DNA of 35,500 nt. It comes from Plantago elongata (Eukaryota; Streptophyta; Magnoliopsida; Lamiales; Plantaginaceae). Every line of letters starts with the position of its first letter. Within the stretch, counting starts at the first letter, position 1. Below, piece after piece: positions 23,601 through 35,500 of the stretch. Under the pieces are notes generated by a model. The model had not been told where the DNA came from. It did no database searches and saw nothing but the letters and a program-made list of their open reading frames with translations. The stretch lies in contig JAYMSP010001151.1 of NCBI GenBank assembly GCA_036897095.1, positions 1 to 35,500 of the forward strand, read 5' to 3'. Both the position numbers and the translations under genes were made by a program.

Positions 23601-24035
23601 CCTTTTTTTTTTTCAAACGGTTAAAATTTTATTAATAAAAATTAAAAGTATAAATGATGCTCCCAACAAATAATTACAAAGAAAAAAGAAACAAATCGTC
23701 CTAACCAATAGAGCAAGTTTTAAACCATGACTAAAAATTATCCAAACTAAATACAACTAAAATAATACTAAGTCCAAAGCTCAACATTGATAGGTACTCA
23801 ACACAAACCATTAAAAGCTCATTGTGGACAACCCTTCAGTCTTCACCACCCAAACTGCATTCCAAATTCACGAACAGTTGTATGTTAGGATAAAATTCAC
23901 CGTCAATTCCACGAGATACAATCCGGTATAGTAGTATCTATTTTATAGATATCTGCACTTTTATGCGTGTTGGTTTGGGATATACTCATACACATCCATC
24001 AACCCTCATAACACTGAAGTCGTTTTAAGTTACCT
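23596..24035 (-). mobile_element. 5'-truncated LINE-like 3' end, minus strand
   Basis: A T-run at 23603-23613 (poly-A of a minus-strand element) adjoins, on the minus strand, ttattaataaaattttaacc then gtttg, a typical plant LINE 3' end. The word agttacct occurs just left (23596-23603) and again at 24028-24035, a likely 8-bp target-site duplication bounding an insertion of about 425 bp. No RT motif remains; it is a 3'-UTR-only fragment. Confidence 0.6.
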
Positions 24036-24790
24036 AATTTAATTTTTTACGATTAAACATTTTCAACTTATAAAGTTTCATTATATAAAGTCAACTTACA
24101 ATTAAACATTTTATATTTGTAGTTTAAGATTAATTAGTAGTTAAAATTTTAACACATAAAGTTAAAGTGAATTTTGCATGAGATTATTTGCTCCGTTTAT
24201 ATGTGAACCCAAGAATGAAGATTGTCGGATATTGAAAGTTTATTGACAAAACGAGACGCAACCTGAAACAATTTTATCGCATTATTGTTTCATGATTTCA
24301 TCATATTAGAACATATGGGATTATGGGAATATTGTTTGGTATACATCTGTATCCGAATGATAGTTTGTTGTGAGTTTGAAATTTCCAACATCATATCACA
24401 CACCTTAAAAGAGTAGTGGAATGTCCATTTCAAAATCACTATAGCTCACACGTTTATTAGTTGTCATGGTTCCACAATAAACGAAGAACCGCATAGGAAG
24501 AACAAAATAAAGCAAAGCAAAATGATAAAAGGCCGACAGTGAAAGAACAATAAGAATGTTCACATTTTAACACTAATAAATTAATAATTGATAATGTTTA
24601 AATGTTTTACGAGACCAATTATTTTTTTAAACGAAAATTAAGGGTAAAGATTTCTTGAGACCAATTATTTTTTTAAACGAAAATTAAGGGTAAAGATTTC
24701 TTGAAACATGTCAGCAAGTTGATTATACTTATGTGCGAGTATCGTTTCTTACTCTATCATGTTAAATGGTGAAACATGTGGTCATATCTA
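24036..24790. other. Spacer with perfect 46-bp tandem repeat
   Basis: Non-coding DNA. It contains the 46-bp duplication (listed separately) and a weak 8-bp-arm inverted repeat (24451-24458 with 24476-24483). No gene is supported. Confidence 0.5.
24611..24702. repeat. Perfect 46-bp tandem duplication
   Basis: Unit gagaccaatt...agatttctt occurs twice without a mismatch (24611-24656 and 24657-24702). Perfect identity implies a recent duplication or an assembly artefact. Confidence 0.95.
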
Positions 24791-24799
24791 GTCTATGAG

Positions 24800-25675
24800 G
24801 GTATTAGGGGGTGGGGGCTTTCCCCGACCTATTTTGGTTTGGAGCAGAGGCTATGAGTTCTCTCGTTGATGTTGAGTGTGGGAAGGTGTTGAAGGGTGTT
24901 GTTGTTACCCCTTCAACTTCGAGGATCTCGCACTTAATCGTTGCATACGATACTCGTATTTTATGTTATGCTAACTGTGATAGTGCTATTGAGATTGATA
25001 GTATTCTTCATAGGTACAATTTGACTTCGGGACAGGAGATCAACTTAGAGAAATCAACGGTAATTTTTAGCATAAATGTTACTCAATCTAGGATAGAGGA
25101 GGTATGGTGTTGTCTTCGGGTGTTGAAAAACACGAGAAGTACTTGGGCTAACCTACGAAGATGGGGCGATCGAAGGAGTTGTTCGGTTGATTTCGGGAGA
25201 GATTATGGGCAAAAACTAGAGGGTTTGGAGAGAAGTCTCTTTCAAAAGCAGGTAAGGAGTTTTAATAAAATCGGTTTTCCAAGCAATTCCAACCTACTTC
25301 TCAATCCTAGTTTTGTTTTCCTATTTTGACTTTTCATGGTTAACGTTTTCGACGAAACAAGGTAATTCATGGAGATGTTGTTATTGGTCCTCGTGTGGCT
25401 ATTCGTTTTGTTGCCAGCTATATTGCCAGGTACTAGGAGGCCAAACGATTAATTGCAAAGCCTACATTAACTGTGGGAAATTCGGATCGGAAACCTCCAT
25501 CGTAGTCTTACATCAAGATTAACATCGATGCGACAATGTTCACCATGGCGATTTAAACTGGGATTGGAATGGTAGCGCGAGATCATCAAGGAACAATACT
25601 TGCTTGGCGCCATTCTTACTTCGATCAACCAAATTTAGCGGAAACATTGATTGTATTTGAGGATTCCAAAAAATC
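24800..25675 (+). pseudogene. Decayed LINE (L1-type) reverse transcriptase/RNase H remnant
   Basis: The frame from 24811 resembles the middle of plant LINE RT: an LFxFGAEAMSSLVD region, then ISHLIVAYDTRIL where the family has ISHLFFADDSLIF, then NLTSGQEINLEKSTVIFSIN and KLEGLERSLFQKQVRS (family: KLQGWKEKLLSKAGKE). The catalytic FADD box is lost (VAYDT). Further along, after stops and frame changes, YIKINIDATMF and TGIGMVARDHQGTILAWRH (about 25510-25615) match the RNase H domain of the same elements. The RT N-terminus, endonuclease and poly-A end are missing and several frameshifts are present, so it is inactive. It stops about 200-250 bp before the DIM1A start codon. Confidence 0.8.
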
Positions 25676-25689
25676 TACAAAAGTGTCTA

Positions 25690-27549
<1,860 letters not shown>

Positions 27550-28216
27550 AACTGAAACATTTCGCCTCTTTTTAAAAGTTGGCGGGTACAATTTTGTTTT
27601 CTTTTTAAAAGCTTGATGAATATCGTATTTGATGTCTTTTTCTGCTTATTTATATACAGGCTAAGCTTTTTGTGTATGGAGGTGCTTATTATAGTTCTTC
27701 ACCAGGTTAAATGCTATACAGAAATTCTGGGATCTTCGGTTCTTATGATTTGTTTATATCAAGTATATTGTAGATTATCTGTTCTCTGTGTAATGTGTTT
27801 ACTAGTTCAATTCTGTTGTGACAATTATTACTCTAGACGCTCTGATCTGCTAGTTTATGCTTTATGATTCATATCCAAACCCTGCATATCAAATTCTTTC
27901 AGTGGCGCTCCATTCTGTGCACGTTCACAATTATTGCTGAAACTCAATGTACATTTCAGTTTGAAAAAAAAAAAGAAAATCCCTTAAAACTGGAACGTTT
28001 ACAACTTCAAAAGATCTTGGTGGCTCAAAACCATTAACAAAAACTCTCAGCCAGATCATGCACCAATAAACTCCAGACTAACGGAGGTATATCACACTTA
28101 TAGAATTAGAACCCTAGTTTTCTAAATCTTCATCAGAGATAACATGATCACTATGCATTGTTAATGTATGTATGTACAAGTATTGTGACACTATACAAGG
28201 ATGTGAAACCACTGGT
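27550..28216. other. Convergent 3' UTR region between DIM1A and PUB33-like gene
   Basis: Non-coding. T-rich DIM1A 3' UTR followed by a short A-run (27964-27974) and the 3' flank of the leftward gene. No other feature is seen. Confidence 0.5.
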
Positions 28217-31200
28217 TTAAGGCTTCTGCAGCCACTCTTGAATTGCAGAGCGGAGAGCACGGTTAGGAACCAGGTTGCGGTGTGGAAGCGTGAGGTTAGT
28301 CATGGGCGAAGTGTCATGACCGCTATCCAGCCACCCTTTTACAGCTTCCGCCTCGTAAGTAAAGCCATCGGCTGCAACCACAGGATCTTGCATGATTTCC
28401 TGTGAAGGACAATGACATTATGCTAGTTAAAGTGATGATTGCAGTTAGAGTAGTACATAATGAATGAAGACATGCTTGACAGCTTCAGTTATCGATGATG
28501 CTCAAGGAAACTAAAAGATGTACGGACCTGGAAAACTGGGCAGATAAAATAGGAAGGAACGTTGTCCGACATTTCAGAACCACATCGGATAGATGAAACA
28601 CCACATGAAACCTTCATAGGTTCAAGCACCCTCCAAATTTCAGAAGCAAGATCAGGCCTATTTCTTGGTTCCATATCTGAGCAACTGATTGCCAAGTTAG
28701 TCAGCTGTTTGGCTTGCACAAATGGCCAGTCACCAGCTGCTGGATCTAGGAGATCTTTCAAATTGCCGTTATGCAACACGTTTTCTATTTCTTGAAGAAA
28801 TATCCCTGATGCAGGTCTTCCAGTTAACAACCTTAACAATACTTTCCCAAACGAAAAGACATCTGACCTGGATGTAAGCTCTCCGGTTTTAAGGAAATGG
28901 GGATCGATGTAAGCAAGAGTTCCCTTTGGATCGGTAACACGATTCCAGATTCTACTAGTAGACGGATCCTGATGAAAGAGACGATCAATTCCAAAATCAC
29001 GGAGCTTGCTAACGAAATTGTCATCTAGAAGAATATTTGAAGGCTTAAGGTCACCGATCCCTTGAGGATGGCAAGAGTGTAAAAACATGAGAGCAGAACA
29101 TAGTTCGGCAGCAATGCGAATTCGAGTTTGCCATGACAAGGGGGGTGTGTTGTCTTTGCAGTTGAGACGATCTTCGAGGCTCCCGTTTGGAAGATACTCG
29201 TAAACGAGAGCGCAAGCTTCTGGGCAGGCTCCTATAAGTGTGATGAGGTTTGGATGCCTCAACCTGCTCAAGATATTTACCTAAAACAACACAAATGGAA
29301 TTGAATGGATGACTGCAACAGAGAGATACTGAGTGAAAATTCTAACAAATACAATCCAAAATTAACAAGACAATGATAAGCTCACCTTTTGCTGAAAATC
29401 CATAGGCCCTTGAGCGCTATTAGCATGTAGCAGTTTGATAGCTACTTGAGTATACCTGAGGTACCCTCTGTAAACACTTCCATTAGATCCTTCACCTATC
29501 TGCAGTGCTCGGCTAAAATCGCCCGTTCCTTCTTTGATTTCCCAAAAGGAGAATTCAGAAAAGAACTGATATAAAGAACCCGGCGCTTGTGAAGCTTGTT
29601 TTTCTCTTAGCTCCTCGGCTGCCATAAGAGCATTATCCCGTTCAACCTCCAAATCATCTCTTTCCTTCTTATACTTGTGCAACAGTTCAACAGCAGAAAA
29701 CATCCTTTGTTCCAACTGCTCCACTATTTTATCAGAATTTAAAATTTGATGCTCCATGGTGGATTTCTGTTCTTCTGCAACTCTGAGCTGTTCTTTGAGT
29801 TCATCTAATTCCCCTTGCACCTTATCGACTTCTTCCTTACTCCTTGTCAGTGCCTCTAAAACTCCCTTTGTGCGTCTTAACTCTTCGTTGTACATCATTT
29901 CAGATGCTTTAACCTAAAGTTCAGCATATATATATGTTGTCAGTGAAATCACAAGACAAAATCAAGCTAGGAAATAGGAATTAAAAAAATATCCTGGTCA
30001 ATATAGTTTAGGTAAGAAGAGCTTATACTAGTCAATCATAGTGTCTAGGCTTGTAGCTTACGCCTTAAGCATTTGATGTTAAATAATCAAAAGAGAAAAG
30101 TGTAAGAGAACAGGTTTAAGACTTACCCGGCGAATAGCATCTATAACATCTCTTTCAGCTTTCTTGCGCTTTATCGATTCTTCAAATAGCTCTCTCTGGG
30201 ATGTTTCAGCTTCGGCCACAAATTGGTCGAGCCTTTCGTAGAGCTCATCGTTCATATTATGTTCCTGATTGTGTTGACAAAATAGTCAGGCAATTCGCGC
30301 TTCCAAATGCTGTTCATGAAATCTTAAAATTTAGAGCATTACAAAAGAAAAAAAATAATCCCCAAAGTGAATTAATCCGCACTTTAAAGCAAATAACAAT
30401 CGCAAAGCGGTTTCCCCCCGGTAGAGATTCTTGCCTCTACCAGGTCCATTAAAATTTGGGGTTTAAATTTCTAGCATGATGCATTTAATAGTCGTTAAGA
30501 TAAGAAGTCAGCTAAAATTAAATTACTTACCGCAGCACTGGAAGCTACAGAGTAAAAACGATCCGGGCTTCTCTGATGTAACATTCGCGATTCAAAATCT
30601 ATTATCCTGCCCTCAGTCCTTTGATGGGGTGTCTTTGCCTCAGTTATTTCACTAGATGAGCATGATGAGAGTCGTGAAGCAACCGAAGGACTCCTCCTTG
30701 ATAGTACATCCCATTCACTACTTGCTTCTGGAGTAACGGAGCTCTGTGGGGAGTCGGTTGATAATAGCTGAATCGCATGATTGTCGGATCTGACCCTACT
30801 GTAGCCCACCATGGAGTCTCGATAGTTCACTCCTTCAGAAACTGCAAGTGATCTCAAGGTTTGTATAGTTTCAGCATTTGGACTTGCTTGAACAGGTTGA
30901 GATTCTGACACTATCTCAACTCCACTTGGTTTGCTCGGCCTAAGTAGATTCAACTCGTACATCAGTGATCAGAGAAAATGGTATAACCCGACTTGTATGA
31001 TATATATAGTATTGATTATTAAGAAAAAGTTGTACACCAATACTGAAATCCAACACAAAATGTTGCTCAAGGACAACGATATATCATACCTAGTATGTAT
31101 AAGATTTCCCTTGCATACAAACCAAATGTGACAGAACATAGGTGCTTCACGGTGGACGTAAATGGCTTTCTTAGACTTGGGCTCTTTCATTCTTCTGCCA

Positions 31201-32724
31201 TATTAAAGACAGTAGTGTTAAATCAAGCAGATGCAGATACAATAAGAATATAGATGTTGGTGTCTCAGTATGCTCAAAGAAATATGAAAACAACTGAGAT
31301 TTTACTGTACAATGGTGCAGACGGGCTTATTAAGGAAGATTTTCACCATCAGTCAAGTGTATGTAATATATGTAGCAAATGAAGTACATGATATGATGAA
31401 TCTGCTTATAAAAATATAAACAGAATACAATAACAGTACCTTGAATAAGATTTACTGGCAGCAGCTCCCATGACAAGCCACTTGATACCATTCTCAGATA
31501 TAAGTTGCACTATACCCTGCTCGATGGAATCCATCTCTAGACACAGTTTCATTGCCCGTGCCTAAACAAGAAGATGAGAGCTGAGTACACACACTCTTAA
31601 CATTGTTTAGATCAATAAGGGGAAGAAGAAAATGAACTATATATACCCCTGCTTGTTCACAAGTCTTGACATACTTGTCAAGAATCTTGTGCATATCCCG
31701 CATCTCGTTTTCATGATACCTTTTGACTTGAAATTCTTCCATCATACTTATTGGAACCTTAGAACCCACTGCAAACCAAGAACCAAAAACATAAGCCCCC
31801 AATATAGATCATAACATAATGAACAAAAATGAAACACTGCCAAAGCTCTTCGCAAAACATTCCAGCTATCAATATTCAAGCTCTAGTTAGTCATCCTAAT
31901 TTCTTTCCTATCGATTGAATATTGGCATTTCTAATAGATGCAAGCTAATAGAAGAAAGATTCAACTTTTCGTCAAAATGCATGCTCTCTTGAACAGAAGC
32001 AAAATAGGCCAAATCCTAAAGCTGAATACTTGAAACTACTTGATCATAGTCAGACATTAGCTAATAGTAGTTCCAAACTCAAAAACTACAATACATAACA
32101 AAACCAAGACTAACTAATCCACCAACTGCAACAAAAGCACACATAATAACAAGAAGTTCCGAACAGATTCAATATGATTGTATCTGCAAGTCCGAGGAAC
32201 ACATCATATGCACCAGCCTACCCTCTTGATCAATATGACTGCATCATTTCATATACAACAAGAGCTTCCGAACCGATTCAATTCATCATGATAAACCAAA
32301 CTACCTAAACTCTCAAAAGTCAACAACTACCAAATTTTCTTGCTCAAACTTTCCCATATTTTCAACCTCCAAACTACAAAAATGCAAAACCAACATCACA
32401 ATTCACACAACAACAAAATCAACAACACCTTCACTAACTTACAAACCAAACAAGCCAATCACAAACAAACAAACAAACAAAAAAGACTTGAACTTTGAAC
32501 ATACTCAAATTCATCTTTTGAGCAGGCTGATGAACATGAAGAACACAAATCTTCCTCCCTCTGGAATTATTATGCAAAACCCACATCAAAACCTTGTCAC
32601 CCTCCTTCACATCTTTCCCCAAAGCCACACCAAACAACTCATCCTCATCTTCAACACCCGGAATCGGCGTCGTGTCGATTTCGGGGTATCGGATAGCAGA
32701 GGTTAGAGGCACAACAACAGCCAT
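28217..32724 (-). CDS. PUB33: U-box E3 ligase with USP, coiled-coil and kinase domains (PUB33-like), 9 exons
   Basis: Class IV plant U-box protein: E3 ubiquitin ligase fused to a receptor-like cytoplasmic kinase domain. Exons in transcript order: 32724-32505, 31768-31647, 31561-31440, 31194-31090, 30939-30531, 30264-30127, 29913-29386, 29280-28528, 28399-28217; phases all join to 859 aa. Domains: USP-like 1-190 (ELFGVALGKDVKEGDK, KWLVMGAAASKSYSRRMK); Ser-rich linker 190-326; coiled coil about 330-480; kinase about 503-770 with glycine loop IGEGSNGSVY (511-520), VAIK Lys532, DLKPSNILL (625-633), DFG 643-645; U-box about 789-859 (YFICPVFQEIMQDPVVAADG, TSPMTN). The catalytic-loop motif reads QGIGDLKPSN where relatives have a His before GDLKPxN, so the kinase may be impaired. 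Member number within PUB32/33/35/50-52 is a best guess; the architecture is certain. Confidence 0.92.
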
Positions 32725-33123
32725 TGATGGAAAAACCCAGCAAGCAATCTCGAGGGGTGTATTGTTAATTTGTTACCAAGAAGTTAACGTAGTACTTGTA
32801 GTAGAGGTTTTGTGATTGATGGTGACATGAAAGCATATAAAAATGACAAGGGGCATTGCAGAGAAACGGAGTTTGCAAAGTCAACAAGGTTTTGGGCTTT
32901 GAATGAGTTTTGGTTGCTTGCTTGCTTGTTTGATTTGTCTCTCTCGTTAAATTTACATCCATTTTCCCTCTCTTCTTTGAGTCTTATTGGAGAAGATTAC
33001 CCTTTTTGCAGCTTCATACACGGTATAATACTGGTAGTGCTATACCTTTTTTTCTTTCTTAATACTATATATACGGAATACTTTTTCAGATATGATATTT
33101 TTAAAATATACGATCATGTCTAA
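32725..33123. other. 5' flank of the PUB33-like gene
   Basis: Upstream region of the leftward U-box kinase gene. The pyrimidine-rich tract at 32930-32980 is a likely leader or promoter feature. No specific motif is strong enough to name, and no other gene is seen. Confidence 0.4.
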
Positions 33124-33361
33124 CTACGTACTTTTTCCGGTTACAAACGAAATATATTTAAAACGTACAGTTTTTGAAAAAATATGTAGTATGTGGTTAA
33201 GAATGAGTTTGTCGTAGAAAAGTTATATGCGGATCTAATAATTTGTGGTTGAAAATGAGTTGTATTGTAGAATTATTGTCAAAAATGAAAAAAATGTTTT
33301 GTTATTAACTGGACGTTTAAAACGGAAATATGTTTCATTTTAAATGGGACGGCGAGAGTAT
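33124..33361. mobile_element. Degraded Stowaway-like MITE
   Basis: The right end reads tttcattttaaatgggacgg then cgagagta, close to the consensus Stowaway end (TGGGACGGAGGGAGTA). A matching but decayed left end lies near 33124 (tacgtactttttccgg). Size (about 237 bp) and composition fit. The left boundary is uncertain. Confidence 0.55.
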
Positions 33362-33711
33362 ATAATTGGGCTTGGTTAGTTTCATACTTACATACTGTAG
33401 TATAAATTGCTTCCTTTATCTAAAACACTGTTGTAGCAACAACAGTGCCTCAAATGATATTTATGGGTACAATATCTATTCTAATCATTTGTTTCTAATA
33501 TTCTTAAGTGTTTAACTTGAATCTTTAAATTCTTCAGTTTAGGGCTTATGACTTCAAAGGTCGATGTAAGGCCTTCTTGACTTAATCTCGAATTGAATTT
33601 GCGAACTTGAATTTGTATAAGGCGAACGATGACGAAATTAGATCGTTGTAAGAATTGACCTTTGATCTTCTTTAAAATAAGATTGGACGCCAGGGAATAC
33701 TTCTCCTAAAG

Positions 33712-33970
33712 CTTTTGAGCTTGATCTTGAATCTAATGCGGTGTCTATGTTTGAACTTTGCAAAAAACTTCAAGAAGGTTAATTGGACTTTGGGTTTGAT
33801 CTTCTTTCTTTCGGCAATAGTTGATCTTCTAATAACGTTTTTCAAAGGACTTTTAAATTTGATATTGGATCGAATGCAGTTTTTCGGCGAAGAACTTCAA
33901 GAATGTTTATCGGGCTTCGACTGGGCTATTGGATTTGATCTTAATTTGGAGAGGTTGATCTTCCAATAAC
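33712..33970 (+). repeat. Diverged tandem repeat, period about 135 bp
   Basis: 33712-33837 and 33850-33970 share cttttRarYttgatMttgRatcKaatgcRgt, aaYttcaagaa, a gggYttYgaYY-like middle and gttgatcttcYaataac. A partial earlier copy may end near 33680. Two short open frames cross it without domain resemblance. It looks like a dispersed, Leu/Phe-codon-like filler repeat rather than a gene. Confidence 0.75.
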
Positions 33971-34089
33971 AATTATGAATCATAACATGCAAAAAATATT
34001 GGATCAAAACAAAAACAACATATTCGCAAGTCTCAAAGCCCCAGTAAACTATAACTGGCTACTGAATATACATCCTGGCAACAATTGGA

Positions 34090-35228
<1,139 letters not shown>

Positions 35229-35500
35229 ATGGTTGAATACTCCTTTTTGTCCTATCTTTCAATGCTTCACATGTTCTGAAAAACTTTCATCTCATGTCTT
35301 TATCACGATACCCTACACTACAAACGTCCTGAGAAATCGATCATTCCACTATAAAATACGTCAATATATCATTTATATTGAGTGTAAAACATTTAAATCA
35401 AATGTGACATATCTGTAGTCAACAGTAGTCCACTCCTTGGAACATCTCTTTAATCGTATCAAGTGGAGCTCCATCGCCACCATTTTCTGCACAATAATCA
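35229..35500. other. Right-edge DNA, no supported gene
   Basis: Non-coding as far as can be read. On the minus strand 35500-35420 gives a short open frame containing ENGGDGAPLDTIKEMFQGVD that could belong to a gene beyond the window, but it is too short to identify and I do not call it. Confidence 0.35.

Noticed and set aside
24400..24470. Sequence resembling an LTR start (ttccaacatcatatcacacac)
   Set aside because: No TG...CA ends, primer-binding site or second LTR was found.

Overview
This window is nuclear DNA of a flowering plant, most likely a eudicot. The genes are split by many short AT-rich GT-AG introns. All four intact proteins are plant-type (an ASK20/21-type SKP1-like protein, a plant SPPL with a PA domain, DIM1A, and a PUB33-type U-box kinase). 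The spacers are AT-rich and hold plant LINE, SINE and Stowaway-MITE remnants. I cannot fix the species; an asterid is a guess from protein flavour only.

Layout. 1-1.6 kb: AT-rich spacer, perhaps with the first exon of a leftward gene that lies mostly outside the window. 1.7-11.2 kb (+): an SKP1-like 21 gene with a long 5' UTR region containing at least one large intron and eight coding exons (363 aa by my splicing). 11.6-17.7 kb (-): a 14-exon signal peptide peptidase-like aspartic protease (550 aa), convergent with the SKP1-like gene. 17.7-24.8 kb: about 7 kb with no gene I can support, holding a 94-bp tRNA-type SINE with a perfect target-site duplication, two reverse-oriented poly(A) retroelement insertions, a Stowaway-like MITE, several perfect hairpins and a GC-rich island. 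24.8-25.65 kb (+): a decayed LINE reverse transcriptase/RNase H remnant. 25.9-27.5 kb (+): DIM1A, a two-exon 18S rRNA dimethyltransferase whose promoter is squeezed against the LINE remnant. 28.2-32.7 kb (-): a nine-exon PUB33-like USP/coiled-coil/kinase/U-box protein (859 aa), convergent with DIM1A. 33.1-35.5 kb: another MITE, a diverged tandem repeat, and head-to-head pseudogene fragments of HSP70 (-) and cytosolic methionyl-tRNA synthetase (+).

The four intact genes are housekeeping or regulatory genes from separate pathways (SCF-type ubiquitination, intramembrane proteolysis, ribosome biogenesis, RING-like E3 plus kinase). They do not form an operon-like system. I see no convincing wholly new system. 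The more unusual items are the altered HRD motif in the PUB33-like kinase domain, the intronic 12-bp-arm palindrome resembling a gapped heat-shock element, the isolated intergenic hairpins, the GC-rich island with a DRE core, and the chimeric pseudogene locus. All exon limits were placed by hand from reading frame, splice dinucleotides and family conservation, without transcript data.
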